Shown in pieces: positions 40,084 to 48,496 of a stretch of DNA of 64,000 nt. Made by a program: the position numbers and the translations under genes. This DNA is from Pseudactinotalea terrae (GTDB lineage Bacteria > Actinomycetota > Actinomycetes > Actinomycetales > Beutenbergiaceae). The notes beneath the pieces were generated by a model. It was not told the DNA's origin. It did no database searches and was given only the letters and a program-made list of their open reading frames with translations. Numbering within the stretch: the stretch's first letter is position 1; every line of letters begins with the position of its first letter. Where the stretch lies: the NCBI RefSeq assembly GCF_009733845.1, contig NZ_WNXZ01000003.1, forward strand, positions 372,001 to 436,000. The letters run 5' to 3'.

Positions 40084-41214
40084 TCAGCCCACCGGCGAGA
40101 TCGCGAGCTTGCGGCCGGCGAGGCCGCGGGAGCGGTGGGACAGAGAGCGCGCCACGTCCCGCAGCACCGAGCCGCCGGCGGAGTCCGGGTCGGTGAGCAC
40201 CACCGGCACGCCGGAGTCGCTGCCCTCGCGGAGCGAGATGTCGAGCGGCACCTGCCCCAGCAGCGGCACCGGTGCGCCGAGGGTCTCGGTGAGCCGGTCG
40301 GCGACCCGTTGGCCGCCGCCGGAGCCGAACACCTCGAGGCGGCTGCCATCGGGCTGGACCAGCCACGACATGTTCTCGATGACACCCGCGACCTTCTGGT
40401 TGGTCTGCACCGCCATCGCACCCGCGCGCTCGGCCACCTCGGCGGCGGCGAGCTGCGGGGTGGTCACCACGAGCAGCTCGGCACCCGGCAGCAGCTGCGC
40501 GACCGAGATCGCGATGTCGCCGGTACCGGGCGGCAGGTCGAGGAGCAGCACGTCGAGGTCGCCCCAGAACACGTCGGCGAGGAACTGCTGCAGCGCGCGG
40601 TGCAGCATCGGGCCTCGCCAGATCACGGGGCGGCCGGGCTCGGCGAACATGCCGATCGAGATGACCTTCACATCTTGCGCGACCGGCGGCAGGATCATGT
40701 CGTCGACCTTGGTCGGCGCGTGCTCCACGCCGAGCATGCGCGGGATCGAGAAGCCGTAGACGTCGGCGTCGAGAACGCCCACCTTGACGCCGTCGGCGGC
40801 CATCGCGGCCGCGAGGTTCGCCGTCACGGAGGACTTCCCCACGCCGCCCTTGCCCGAGGCGACGGCGATCACCCGGGTGAGGTTGCCAGGCTGCGAGAAC
40901 GGGATCACCGGGTCGGCCACGCCGCCGCGCAGCTTGGTGCGCAGCGCGGTGCGCTCGTCGGGGGTCATCACGGTCATCTCGACCGTCACCGACAGCACGC
41001 CCTCGAGCGCCTCGACGGCGTTGGTCACGTCGCGCGTGATCGTGTCCCGGAGCGGACAGCCGGAGGTGGTCAGCGCGATCACGACCGTGACCGCTGCGCC
41101 CTTTCCAGCCGCATCGATCCGGATGTCCCGGACCATGTCGAGCTCGGTGATCGGGCGCCGGATCTCCGGGTCGAGGACCCCATCGAGCGCTTCGCGGACC
41201 ACGTCTGGACTCAT
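40084..41214 (-). CDS. mrp: Mrp/ApbC-type iron-sulfur cluster carrier ATPase
   Basis: A 376-residue P-loop protein. Residues about 1-95 form a MIP18/DUF59 domain (REALDGVLDPEIRRPITELDMV) and the rest the Mrp/NBP35 ATPase with the deviant Walker A GKGGVGKSS (near 120-128), LDADVYGFSIPRMLG and the LLLDLPPGTGD Walker B-like segment. It helps load Fe-S clusters into target proteins. The typical C-terminal CxxC of many carriers is not seen, as in other actinobacterial members. Same neighbourhood (sigE-htrA-tatB-mrp) as in mycobacteria. Start at ATG 41214; the longer frame has no support. Confidence 0.92.
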   Translation of the reverse strand: MSPDVVREALDGVLDPEIRRPITELDMVRDIRIDAAGKGAAVTVVIALTTSGCPLRDTITRDVTNAVEALEGVLSVTVEMTVMTPDERTALRTKLRGGVADPVIPFSQPGNLTRVIAVASGKGGVGKSSVTANLAAAMAADGVKVGVLDADVYGFSIPRMLGVEHAPTKVDDMILPPVAQDVKVISIGMFAEPGRPVIWRGPMLHRALQQFLADVFWGDLDVLLLDLPPGTGDIAISVAQLLPGAELLVVTTPQLAAAEVAERAGAMAVQTNQKVAGVIENMSWLVQPDGSRLEVFGSGGGQRVADRLTETLGAPVPLLGQVPLDISLREGSDSGVPVVLTDPDSAGGSVLRDVARSLSHRSRGLAGRKLAISPVG

Positions 41215-41221
41215 GCCTTCG

Positions 41222-41227
41222 AGTCTA
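41222..41227 (-). promoter_or_regulatory. putative -10 box of mrp
   Basis: On the minus strand TAGACT lies 7 bases before the mrp ATG, the same box and spacing as found before deoC, suggesting a leaderless transcript. No -35 seen. Confidence 0.35.
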
Positions 41228-41271
41228 AGCCGGTTGCGGACCGCCACCCGCGGGCGAGGGTGTGGGTCCGG

Positions 41272-42057
41272 TCACCGAGCGATCAGCACCTGCAGCCCCC
41301 GCGCGCGCAGCGCCTCGGCGTCCTCATCACGGATCCCGGCGTCGGTGACGAGGCCCGTGAACGACTCGAGCTCACCGACCGTGGCGAACGCCCGCTGCCC
41401 GACCTTCGAGGAGTCGGCGATCACCCAGGCGTTCTCGGCGCGCGAGGCCATCAGCGCGTTGACGCGGGCCTCGCGCTCGTCCTGGACCATCGGGCCGTTC
41501 TCGGCGTCGATGCCGTGCACGCCGATGAAAGCGGCGTCCAGGGTGATCCGCTCCAGCATCAGGTCGGTGTACGGCCCGACCATCTCGTAGGAGCGCACCC
41601 GCACCACGCCGCCGGTCACGACCACCCGGATGTGCGGCCTGATCACCAGCTGCGCCGCGATGTTGATCGCCGAGGTGACCACCGTGATGCCCTCGCCGTC
41701 GTGCGCGTCGAGATCCGTGCGCTGCCCGAGCGCGTCGGCGACGGCCTTGGACGTGGTGCCGCCCGAGAGCCCGATCCGCATGCCCGGCACGATCAGCGTC
41801 TGCACCATCGCCGCGATCGCGGCCTTGGCGTCGGGGTTCGTCTCGCGCTTGAACCGCAGCGGCAGGTCGTAGGAGACCGACTGCGCGGTCGCGCCGCCGC
41901 GCGTGCGGGTCAGCAGCTGGCGGGAGGCGAGCACGTCGAGGTCGCGTCGCGCGGTGGCGGGGGAGACGTCGAAGCGCTCGACGACGTCGCTCACGTCGAG
42001 CACGCCAGCCTCGCCCAGCAGGTCGAGGATCGCGACGAGCCGTTCCTCGCGCCTCAT
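41272..42057 (-). CDS. DeoR-family sugar catabolism regulator (AgaR-like)
   Basis: A 261-residue DeoR-family repressor. The N-terminal winged HTH (REERLVAILDLLGEAGVLDVSDVVERFDVSPATARRDLDVLA) is followed by the DeoRC phosphosugar-sensing domain with GLSGGTTS (near 95-102) and FIGVHGIDAENG. It is the last gene of the amino-sugar operon, overlapping the aldolase gene by 4 bases, so it is probably a self-limiting repressor responding to a phosphorylated (amino)sugar such as galactosamine 6-phosphate or tagatose phosphate. Confidence 0.9.
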   Translation of the reverse strand: MRREERLVAILDLLGEAGVLDVSDVVERFDVSPATARRDLDVLASRQLLTRTRGGATAQSVSYDLPLRFKRETNPDAKAAIAAMVQTLIVPGMRIGLSGGTTSKAVADALGQRTDLDAHDGEGITVVTSAINIAAQLVIRPHIRVVVTGGVVRVRSYEMVGPYTDLMLERITLDAAFIGVHGIDAENGPMVQDEREARVNALMASRAENAWVIADSSKVGQRAFATVGELESFTGLVTDAGIRDEDAEALRARGLQVLIAR

Positions 42058-42902
42058 TCTTGCGACCCCGCTGAGGCGAACAGCCGGATCAGGCGCTCGA
42101 CCTCGCCGGTCATCGACTCGCGCCCGGCGCCGAGGTACTTACGGGAGTCGACCAGCCCGGGGTCGGCGCCCAGCCGCTCGCGCACCGCGGCCGTGAACAC
42201 CTTGTTGAGCTGCGTGGAGACGTTGATCTTGCGCATGCCGGACCTGATCGCGGCCACCAGCGCGTCGTCCGGCACCCCGCTGGAGCCGTGCAGCACCAGC
42301 GGCACCGGGACCCTGGCGGAGATCCGCTCGATCAGCTCGAGGTCGACGGCGGCCGTGCGCTCGGTCATCGCGTGCGAGCTGCCGACCGCCACCGCCAGCA
42401 GGTCCACCCCGGTCGCCTCGGCGAATCGCGCCGCCTCCTCCGGATCGGTGCGCACCCCTGGCGCGTGCGCGCCGTCCTTGCCGCCGATCTCACCGATCTC
42501 GGCCTCGACGACGGCGCCTGCCGCGCGTCCGTCCCGCGCGGCGCCCTGGGTGAGGGCGACGTTCTCCTCCCAGGCCAGCCGGGCGCCGTCGACCATCACG
42601 GAGGAGAACCCGAGGCGCAGCGCCTCGGCGATGAGCGAGGCGTCCTCCGCGTGGTCGAGGTGGACCGAGAGCGGAGCGCTGCTGGCGCGGGCGACGGCGG
42701 TTGCGGCGTCGGCGATCGGCGTGAGCGAGCCGTGGAACCTCACGCAGTTCTCGGAGATCTGGAGCACCGCGCCGCCGCCGGCGGCCTCAGCGCCGGCCGC
42801 GATCGCCTCGGCGGTCTCCAGGTGGAGCACGTTGAGGGCGGCGAGGCCGGAGCCGTCGGCGATCGCGGCGTCGAGAAGCTCGCGCGTGGTGACGAGGGGC
42901 AT
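42054..42902 (-). CDS. class II ketose-bisphosphate aldolase (tagatose/fructose-1,6-bisphosphate)
   Basis: A 282-residue zinc aldolase of the GatY/KbaY/Fba family. It splits tagatose or fructose 1,6-bisphosphate to triose phosphates. The first zinc ligand is in SVHLDHAED (near residue 79-87), later ligands in AVGSSHAM and VLHGSSGVPDD, and the phosphate-binding GMRKINVSTQLN near 225. Between a PfkB-type kinase and a DeoR regulator, and together with an AgaS-type isomerase, a tagatose-1,6-bisphosphate aldolase role is most probable. One base separates it from the kinase gene. Confidence 0.88.
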   Translation of the reverse strand: MPLVTTRELLDAAIADGSGLAALNVLHLETAEAIAAGAEAAGGGAVLQISENCVRFHGSLTPIADAATAVARASSAPLSVHLDHAEDASLIAEALRLGFSSVMVDGARLAWEENVALTQGAARDGRAAGAVVEAEIGEIGGKDGAHAPGVRTDPEEAARFAEATGVDLLAVAVGSSHAMTERTAAVDLELIERISARVPVPLVLHGSSGVPDDALVAAIRSGMRKINVSTQLNKVFTAAVRERLGADPGLVDSRKYLGAGRESMTGEVERLIRLFASAGSQE

Positions 42903-42903
42903 G

Positions 42904-43908
42904 TCAGTCCTTCAGGGCGGGGGCGGTGGTGACGGTCTCGACCGTGACGTCGGCGAGCAGCGGTGCCGGGTCGGTGATCGAGCCCGCGAGCGGGTGCAGC
43001 ACGGCGGCAGCGGACCAGGCGGTCGCGAGGCGCACCGTCTCCTCGGCGGGGGCGTCGGTGGCCAGGCATGCGGCGATCGCCGCGACCGCAGCGTCGCCCG
43101 CACCCGTGGTGTTGCCTGCGAGCGAGCGGTTCAGGCGCGCGTGCAGCACGGCGCCGTCTGGCGGGACACGCAGCAGCCCGGCCGCGCCGAGAGAGGCGTA
43201 GACGATGCTGCCGCCCCGGTTCGCGAGGGCGCGGGCCGCAGTGAGCACGTCGTCGCCGCCCATCGCCGCGAGCAGCTCGTGGTGGTTGGGCTTGAGCACG
43301 TCGGCACCGGCGTCGGCGGCAGCGCGCAGGTGAGGGACGCTGCTGGTGTCGACGACGCAACGCGCTCCGTGCTCGTGAGCGACCTCCACCAGGCAGGAGA
43401 TCGCGTCGACCGGGGACTCCGGCGGCATCGAGCCGCTGCACACCAGGACTGCTCGAGCCGGGATGCTGCTCTCGCCCACGACGGGGCGCAGATGCGACCG
43501 CGGGCCGACGTCGTCCGCGGTCGCGCCGTCGGTGAGGGCAGCGGCTGCGAGGGCGATCAGCTGCTGCCACTGGGTCCCGCTGAGTGCGGCACCTGTCTCG
43601 TTGAGGTTCGTGGTTGCGGTGGGGGTGACGAGCGCGAGGGTGTGACGGGTCGCGAGCTCGACCTCCAGGAGCGAGTGGCGCAGACCGGCGGCATCGAGGT
43701 CCTCGCGCACGGTCGCGCCTGCCGCGCCGCCCACCGGTGCCACCACGTGGCTGGCATGGCCCTGCGCGTGGAGCACGCGCGCGACGTTGATGCCCTTGCC
43801 GCCGGCGCGGACCTGCGCGGGCGGGACCCGCTGCGAGGAACCGAGATCGAGCTTCTCGAGATGGTAGGTGAGGTCGAGCGCCGGGTTGGGCGTGAGCGTG
43901 ACGATCAC
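42904..43908 (-). CDS. PfkB-family sugar-phosphate kinase (tagatose-6-/fructose-1-phosphate kinase)
   Basis: A 334-residue ribokinase-like kinase of the LacC/FruK group: ITLTPNPALDLTY-type opening, substrate GGKGINVARVL (near 37-47), DVLKPNHHELLAAMGG and the anion-hole NTTGAGDAAVAA (near 265-276), the Asp being the catalytic base. It would phosphorylate tagatose 6-phosphate to the 1,6-bisphosphate for the aldolase encoded next. 1-Phosphofructokinase activity is an alternative, though no PTS genes accompany it. An insert near residues 115-150 (LTDGATADDVGPRSHLRPV) is somewhat longer than usual. Confidence 0.87.
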   Translation of the reverse strand: MIVTLTPNPALDLTYHLEKLDLGSSQRVPPAQVRAGGKGINVARVLHAQGHASHVVAPVGGAAGATVREDLDAAGLRHSLLEVELATRHTLALVTPTATTNLNETGAALSGTQWQQLIALAAAALTDGATADDVGPRSHLRPVVGESSIPARAVLVCSGSMPPESPVDAISCLVEVAHEHGARCVVDTSSVPHLRAAADAGADVLKPNHHELLAAMGGDDVLTAARALANRGGSIVYASLGAAGLLRVPPDGAVLHARLNRSLAGNTTGAGDAAVAAIAACLATDAPAEETVRLATAWSAAAVLHPLAGSITDPAPLLADVTVETVTTAPALKD

Positions 43909-44840
43909 CGTGCGGCCTCCCGGCCCAGCAGCGCCGCTCCCACGAGCCCGGCGTAGGCGCCGATCGCGGCGGGTCGCAGCTCGGGGACCCGGTGCGGCGG
44001 CGTGGTGCGGCCGACCGCGTCGGCGAGCGGACCGAACAGGGCGTCACCGGCTCGGGACAGCCCGCCGCCGATCACGACGACCTCCGGCGAGAGGATCGCG
44101 GCCAGCTGCCGGATCCCCGCCGCGAGCGCCGCGATCGCGTTGTCCCAGATGTTGCGGGCGGCCTCGTCGCCGGCCTCGGCGAGCGCCAGGACCTCACGGG
44201 CGCCGGGGACCTCGATCCCGGTCGCGGCGGTGTATCGGCGGGTGATCGCCGCGGCGCTCGCGATGGCCTCCAGGCAGCCGTGGGCGCCGCAGACGCACGC
44301 TGGCCCGCCCGGGTCCACGACCGAGTGCCCGAGCTCTCCTGCCCAGCCGTGGCCGAGCAGCGGCCGACCCTCGACGAACAGCGCAGCCGCGATGCCGGTG
44401 CCGACGACGAGGACCGCGGCATCGGCGACCCCGCGTGCGGCCCCGAGCTCGAGCTCGGCGCGTCCGGCGGTCGCGACGTCGTGCCCGAACCCGACCGGGA
44501 GCCCGGTGCGTTCGGCGACCAGGTCACGGAACGGCACGTCGTGCCACACGAGGTTCTCGGAGAACACCGCCACGCCGCGGTCGGCATCCACGATCCCGGG
44601 TACCACCAGGCCGACGGCGGCCGGAGCGGGCTGCGCGTCACGGACCTGCTCGACGTGGTCCGAGACGGCGTCGAGGACCCGCTCCACGACGTCCGCACCG
44701 CGCGGGGTCGGGGAGTGCACGGCCGGGGAGAGGTGACCTTCGCCGTCGAGCACCGAGGTCTTGATCTCTGTACCGCCGACATCGAGGACGGCGACAGGGG
44801 CGCCGGGCCCCAGGTCGACGCCGACCACGTCGGGGCTCAC
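43905..44840 (-). CDS. ROK-family sugar kinase
   Basis: A 311-residue ROK kinase. The ATP motif is VLDVGGTEIKTSVLDG (near residues 18-33); the catalytic Asp lies in GFGHDVATAGRAE; the zinc site is CVCGAHGCLE (near 182-191) after ELGHSVVDP. It phosphorylates a hexose or N-acetylhexosamine at C6. Overlapping the SIS isomerase and PfkB kinase genes, it should supply the (N-acetyl)galactosamine or glucosamine 6-phosphate. The ROK fold explains how sugar enters without a PTS. Overlap of 4 bases on both sides indicates coupled translation. Confidence 0.9.
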   Translation of the reverse strand: MSPDVVGVDLGPGAPVAVLDVGGTEIKTSVLDGEGHLSPAVHSPTPRGADVVERVLDAVSDHVEQVRDAQPAPAAVGLVVPGIVDADRGVAVFSENLVWHDVPFRDLVAERTGLPVGFGHDVATAGRAELELGAARGVADAAVLVVGTGIAAALFVEGRPLLGHGWAGELGHSVVDPGGPACVCGAHGCLEAIASAAAITRRYTAATGIEVPGAREVLALAEAGDEAARNIWDNAIAALAAGIRQLAAILSPEVVVIGGGLSRAGDALFGPLADAVGRTTPPHRVPELRPAAIGAYAGLVGAALLGREAAR

Positions 44841-45748
44841 CCGAGGATGACGGAGCGGGTGAGCGCGCGGGGGTGATCGGGGTCGAGCCCGCGCGCGCGA
44901 GCCCGCTCGAGGGCCACCCGCTGCGTCGCGACCAGCTCGGCGAGCGGGTCGACGTCGGCGTGCTCCACATAGGCGGCGCCGGTGGCCGAGACATCGTCGC
45001 TCAGGCCCTCCGGGGCAGCCCCGAGCACCCAGGTGGCGCGGCCTGGAGCCGCCACGGCGATCGGGCCGTGCCGGTACTCCATCGAGGGGTAGGACTCGGT
45101 CCAGGACTGCGAGGCCTCGCGGTTCTTGAGCGCGGCCTCGTGCGCGAGCCCGACGGCCCAGCCGGACCCGAGGAACGTGATCTGATCGGCGGCGACGAGC
45201 CGCTCGTCGATCGGGGCGGCCAGGGCGGCCTCGGCGTCGGCGATCGAGGGCACGACGTCCAGGCCCAGACCGGCGCGCAGCAGCGTCAGCGCGGTGGTCG
45301 CAAAGCGGGTCTGCACGACCGAGGCCTCGTCGGCGAAGTCGAGGACCACGAGATCATCGACCGCGCCGGGGATCGGGGTCTGGGGGTCGGCGACGATCCC
45401 GAGCAGCGGCACCCGGCCCTTGAGGGTGTGGGCGGCGGCGATCACCTCGCTGGTGGTGCCGGAACGGGAGAGCAGGATCGCGAGGTCGTAGTCGCGCTCC
45501 AGCGGTGCCTCGGAGGCGGCGAAGGCGTCGGTGACGCCCTGGCCGGCCTGCTCGCGCATCGCAGCGTAGGACTGCGCCATGAACCAGGAGGTTCCGCAGC
45601 CGAGCATCACGACCCGCTGCCCCTGCTGCGGGAGCGGTGCTGACTCGGCGAGAGCGGCGGCCTGCCGCCAGGTGTCGGGCTGACTGGTGAGCTCGGCTTC
45701 CATGTGTGCGCCGAGGATGTCTGTGGTCACGGCTCCATGATTGCGCAT
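44837..45748 (-). CDS. SIS-domain sugar isomerase/deaminase (AgaS/GlmS-C-like)
   Basis: A 303-residue protein with two SIS domains: first with GCGTSWFMAQSYAAMRE (near 49-65) and LLSRSGTTSEVI (near 92-103), second with FLGSGWAVGLAHEAALKNREASQSWTESYPSMEYRHGP (near 193-230). The latter block with the catalytic-type Glu and His is typical of AgaS, which deaminates and isomerises galactosamine 6-phosphate to tagatose 6-phosphate. It is the first gene of the operon AgaS-ROK-PfkB-aldolase-DeoR. No deacetylase gene (NagA/AgaA) is in the window. Starts at ATG 45748, GTG 45730 and ATG 45703 are all possible. Confidence 0.85.
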   Translation of the reverse strand: MRNHGAVTTDILGAHMEAELTSQPDTWRQAAALAESAPLPQQGQRVVMLGCGTSWFMAQSYAAMREQAGQGVTDAFAASEAPLERDYDLAILLSRSGTTSEVIAAAHTLKGRVPLLGIVADPQTPIPGAVDDLVVLDFADEASVVQTRFATTALTLLRAGLGLDVVPSIADAEAALAAPIDERLVAADQITFLGSGWAVGLAHEAALKNREASQSWTESYPSMEYRHGPIAVAAPGRATWVLGAAPEGLSDDVSATGAAYVEHADVDPLAELVATQRVALERARARGLDPDHPRALTRSVILG

Positions 45749-45800
45749 GATCGATACTCGTGTCTAGCGAGCACAATCTGTCATGTTGGGCGTGGGGTGT
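45749..45800 (-). promoter_or_regulatory. promoter/operator region of the amino-sugar operon
   Basis: The region upstream of the SIS-domain gene is the least GC-rich stretch of its neighbourhood. On the minus strand TTGTGC precedes, by 18 bases, GATCAT close to the ATG, and the segment contains CTCG/CGAG half-sites around CTAGA and near-direct ATGAT repeats on the opposite strand. Suited for a DeoR-type operator, but no site is unambiguous. Confidence 0.35.
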
Positions 45801-45866
45801 CGCACGCCGTCCATCGAGCTCGGAGTGGCCCGCTGAGAGCGGCCTCGTCGCGCCTCGCGAGCACGT

Positions 45867-46385
45867 CTACGTGTCCTGCGCCGGGCGGTTCTCGTTCTGC
45901 TCGTTCTCACGCTCCTGGAGGATGTCCTCGAGGAGATTTCGCAGCTCGCTGCGCAGGAAGTCGCGCGTGGCGACGTCGTTGAGCGCCAGCCGCACGGCAG
46001 CCATCTCGCGCGCGAGGTACTCGGTGTCGGCGAGGTTGCGCTCCGAGCGCACCCGGTCCTGCTCGGCGGCGACACGGTCGCGGTCGGTCTGGCGTTCTTG
46101 CGCGAGCAGGATCAGTGGCGCCGAGTACGAGGCCTGCAACGACAGCATCAACGTCAGCAACGTGAAGTTCAGCGCGCGCGGGTCGAACTGCAGGGTGCTC
46201 GGCGCCAGCGTGTTCCAGAGCAGCCAGGCCGCACAGAAGACCGTCATGTAGAGCAGGAACCGCGGGGTGCCCATGAATCGGGCGATGCCCTCCGCGAGGC
46301 GACCGAACGCGTCGGGGGAGCGCCGGCTGCGCGGCAGCAGTCGGCGGCGGGAATCGACGGGGGTGTCGAGGCGGTCGTCAGCCAC
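45867..46385 (-). CDS. DUF1003 membrane protein
   Basis: A 172-residue DUF1003 protein. Two transmembrane helices (FLLYMTVFCAAWLLWNTLAP and FTLLTLMLSLQASYSAPLILLAQ) are followed by a charged coiled-coil-like C terminus (RQTDRDRVAAEQDRVRSERN onward). The NTLAP and ERQ.DRDR motifs are family marks. Function unknown; in actinobacteria it is regularly encoded next to an MgtE-N/CBS protein, as here (8-base overlap), which suggests a link to divalent cation handling. Confidence 0.9.
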   Translation of the reverse strand: MADDRLDTPVDSRRRLLPRSRRSPDAFGRLAEGIARFMGTPRFLLYMTVFCAAWLLWNTLAPSTLQFDPRALNFTLLTLMLSLQASYSAPLILLAQERQTDRDRVAAEQDRVRSERNLADTEYLAREMAAVRLALNDVATRDFLRSELRNLLEDILQERENEQNENRPAQDT

Positions 46386-47676
46386 GGTTCTGACTCATCT
46401 GCGCGTCGGTCACCTCGTCGTCTGCACCGCGCCAGTCCTCGGGGAGCAGGTGGTCGAGCACGTCGTCGACCGTGACCGCGCCGAGCAGGCGCTTCTCGGC
46501 ATCGACCACCGGCAGGACCGTGAGGTTGTAGGTCGCGAGCAGACGCGTGACCTTGCCGATCGGGTCCTCCGGCCCGACGGCGGGGATGTCCTTGTCCAGC
46601 ATCGTCCCGATCGACTCGTGAGGCGGCTGCCGCAGCAACATCTGCAGGTGGACGCCTCCTAGCAGCTTGCCGGTCGGCGTCTCCAGCGGCGGCCGTGCGA
46701 CGAAGACCATCGCGGCGAGCGCGGGCGTCACGTCCTGACGCCGGGCGTGCGCGAGCGCGGTCGCCGCGGTCGCCTCCGGGCCGAGGATCAGCGGTTCGGT
46801 GGTCATCATGCCGCCCGCGGTGTGCTCGTCGTAGGCCAGCAGCCGGCGCACGTCCTCGGCCTCCTCCGGCTCCATCAGCTCGAGCAGCTCGGCCGCCTGC
46901 TCGTTGGGCAGCTCGGCGATGAGGTCGGCGGCGTCGTCGGGCTGCATGGCGTCGAGGACGTCGGCGGCCCGCTCGGAGGTCAGCCCGGACAGGATCACCA
47001 CCCGGTCGTCGTCGCCCAGCTCCTCGAGGATGTCGGCGAGCCGCTCGTCGGGGAGCTCGGCCGCGACTTCCACACGCCGGTCGTCCGGCAGGTCGTGAAG
47101 GACATCGGCCACGTCGGCAGGCTTGAGGTCCTCCAGGGTCGCCAGGAACGTGGAGGCGCTCTGGGCCTGCGCGGCGCGGGGCTCGAGGCTGGTGACCTCG
47201 TCGTAACCGACCAGCAACGACTCACCGCGCCGGAAGAGGCGCCCGGAGGTGGTGCGCCGCACGTACAGCTTGCTCACGCGCCAGTCCCTGTTGCGCTGCT
47301 GCTCGAGGGCGACATCCTCGACGCGGACCTCGCCGGAGCCGTCCGCGAGCGTGAGCGTGCGGTCGAGCAGCTGACCGAGCACGAGGGTTTCCGCCGCTCG
47401 CTTCTCGAACCGGCGGATGTTGAGCAGGCCGGTCGTGAACACGGCGCCCGCCTCGATCGAGGTGACGCGGGTCAGCGGCAGAAAGAGTCGGCGTTTGCCG
47501 GGCACCTCGACCACCAGGCCTACCGCGCGCGGGGCACCGGTCGGCTGAAGGATGAGCACGACGTCGTGGACCCGCCCCACCTTGTCGCCGAGGGGTTCGA
47601 ACACGTCCGTGCCCGCCAGCCTGCCCACGAACACGCGGGCGCTCAGCCGGGTACTCGCGTTGCTGGGTGCGCTCAC
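46378..47676 (-). CDS. MgtE N-terminal/CBS domain protein without transporter domain
   Basis: A 432-residue cytoplasmic protein. An N-terminal PRC-barrel-like portion (residues about 10-160) leads into the MgtE N superhelical domain (LEDLKPADVADVLHDLPDDRRVEVAAEL, with repeated LPDE/LEELGDDDR units, about 183-285) and a CBS pair (about 290-415). The MgtE transmembrane channel is missing, so it is probably a magnesium-sensing regulator of another protein rather than a transporter. The DUF1003 membrane protein encoded next is the likely partner. The gene is divergent from a stress-protein gene. Confidence 0.88.
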   Translation of the reverse strand: MSAPSNASTRLSARVFVGRLAGTDVFEPLGDKVGRVHDVVLILQPTGAPRAVGLVVEVPGKRRLFLPLTRVTSIEAGAVFTTGLLNIRRFEKRAAETLVLGQLLDRTLTLADGSGEVRVEDVALEQQRNRDWRVSKLYVRRTTSGRLFRRGESLLVGYDEVTSLEPRAAQAQSASTFLATLEDLKPADVADVLHDLPDDRRVEVAAELPDERLADILEELGDDDRVVILSGLTSERAADVLDAMQPDDAADLIAELPNEQAAELLELMEPEEAEDVRRLLAYDEHTAGGMMTTEPLILGPEATAATALAHARRQDVTPALAAMVFVARPPLETPTGKLLGGVHLQMLLRQPPHESIGTMLDKDIPAVGPEDPIGKVTRLLATYNLTVLPVVDAEKRLLGAVTVDDVLDHLLPEDWRGADDEVTDAQMSQNRG

Positions 47677-47760
47677 GTCGGCAGCCTATGCCAGCGCCTC
47701 CGCACGGACCGGTGATCGACCACGTCCCAGCCTGCTCCCAGCGAACGTCAAGCGTCTGGG

Positions 47761-47766
47761 TACACA
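47761..47766 (+). promoter_or_regulatory. putative -10 box of the stress-protein gene
   Basis: TACACA (reading on as TACACAAT) lies 8 bases before the ATG at 47775, compatible with a leaderless transcript. No clear -35. Weak. Confidence 0.3.
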
Positions 47767-47774
47767 ATGGTGGC

Positions 47775-48296
47775 ATGTCGTTCATGCAGACCCCTCGCGA
47801 CCCCCGACTCGGCAACCAGCCTCGGGGGGAGGAGATCGCTGCCTATGACACCTACCTGCAGGCGCAGCGCACGGTCGACTTCCTCTCCGACTCGGAGTTC
47901 CCGGTGCAGAAGGTGACGATCGTCGGCACCGATCTGAAGATGGTCGAGCGCATCACCGGCCGCCGCACGTACATGCACGCGGCGCTGCAGGGTGCAGCCT
48001 CCGGAGCGTGGCTCGGTGTGTTCCTCGGGCTGATGTTCCTGCTGCTGTCCCCGGGTGCCACGCTGGTCGGGATCTTCATCCCCGCGCTGCTGATCGGTGC
48101 GGGTTTCGGGATGTTGTGGGGCGTCGTCGGGCACGCGCTGACCGGGGGCCGCCGCGACTTCAGCTCGACCTCCCAGGTGATGGCCAGCCGCTTCGCGGTG
48201 CTGTGCCTGGCCGAGTCGGCCGACGAGGCACGCCGCCTCCTCGCCACGATGCCCGCCGACGGCGCCGCACCTGTCGCCGACGACCGCGAGGCCTGA
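47775..48296 (+). CDS. general stress protein-like membrane protein
   Basis: A 173-residue protein. The N-terminal part (RGEEIAAYDTYLQAQRTVDFLSDSEFPVQKVTIVGTDL) resembles the 17M general stress protein fold, followed by two tightly spaced hydrophobic helices rich in glycine (AWLGVFLGLMFLLLSPGATLVGIFIPALLIGAGFGMLWGVVGHAL). Seen as 'general stress protein' in many actinobacteria. ATG 47775 is chosen over the longer upstream frame because the homology starts there. A role in stress is by family only. Confidence 0.8.
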   Translation: MSFMQTPRDPRLGNQPRGEEIAAYDTYLQAQRTVDFLSDSEFPVQKVTIVGTDLKMVERITGRRTYMHAALQGAASGAWLGVFLGLMFLLLSPGATLVGIFIPALLIGAGFGMLWGVVGHALTGGRRDFSSTSQVMASRFAVLCLAESADEARRLLATMPADGAAPVADDREA

Positions 48297-48349
48297 GTCC
48301 GGTACCCGCCGGGGAGCGGGCGACGGTGCTGCCGGTCCCGCCGCGCCCC

Positions 48350-48431
48350 GGGTCAGCGTTGCAGAACTGACCTGACGGCATGGAGCGCAACGCCCGGCCC
48401 GGGTTGGCGTTGTGGAACTGGCCTGACGGCA
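48350..48431. repeat. two-copy direct repeat, 31-bp unit, 51-bp period
   Basis: Units at 48350-48380 and 48401-48431 agree at 26 of 31 positions; both contain GCGTTG--GAACTG-CCTGACGGCA, the changes being all transitions. The 200-base gap around them (48,297-48,496) has no gene-like frame. On the minus strand it would read as repeats of PSGQF-NA-PGR, but with no start or context for a gene. Probably a dispersed intergenic repeat. Confidence 0.75.
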
Positions 48432-48496
48432 CATTGCTCAACACTCTCTCAGCCCACGCCGTCGTCTATGCCTGTCCGGAAGCGTGCTGACGAGGG

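Noticed and set aside
40135-43956. A very long plus-strand open frame (over 1,200 codons) opposite mrp and the amino-sugar operon
   Set aside because: It is the antisense shadow of four well-supported minus-strand genes; its product is His/Arg/Gly-rich with no domain, a usual effect of high GC at third positions.
48436-48496. A small minus-strand gene in the 48.3-48.5 kb gap encoding repeated PSGQF-type peptides
   Set aside because: The reading frame only mirrors a two-copy DNA repeat, without a ribosome binding site or plausible protein composition.
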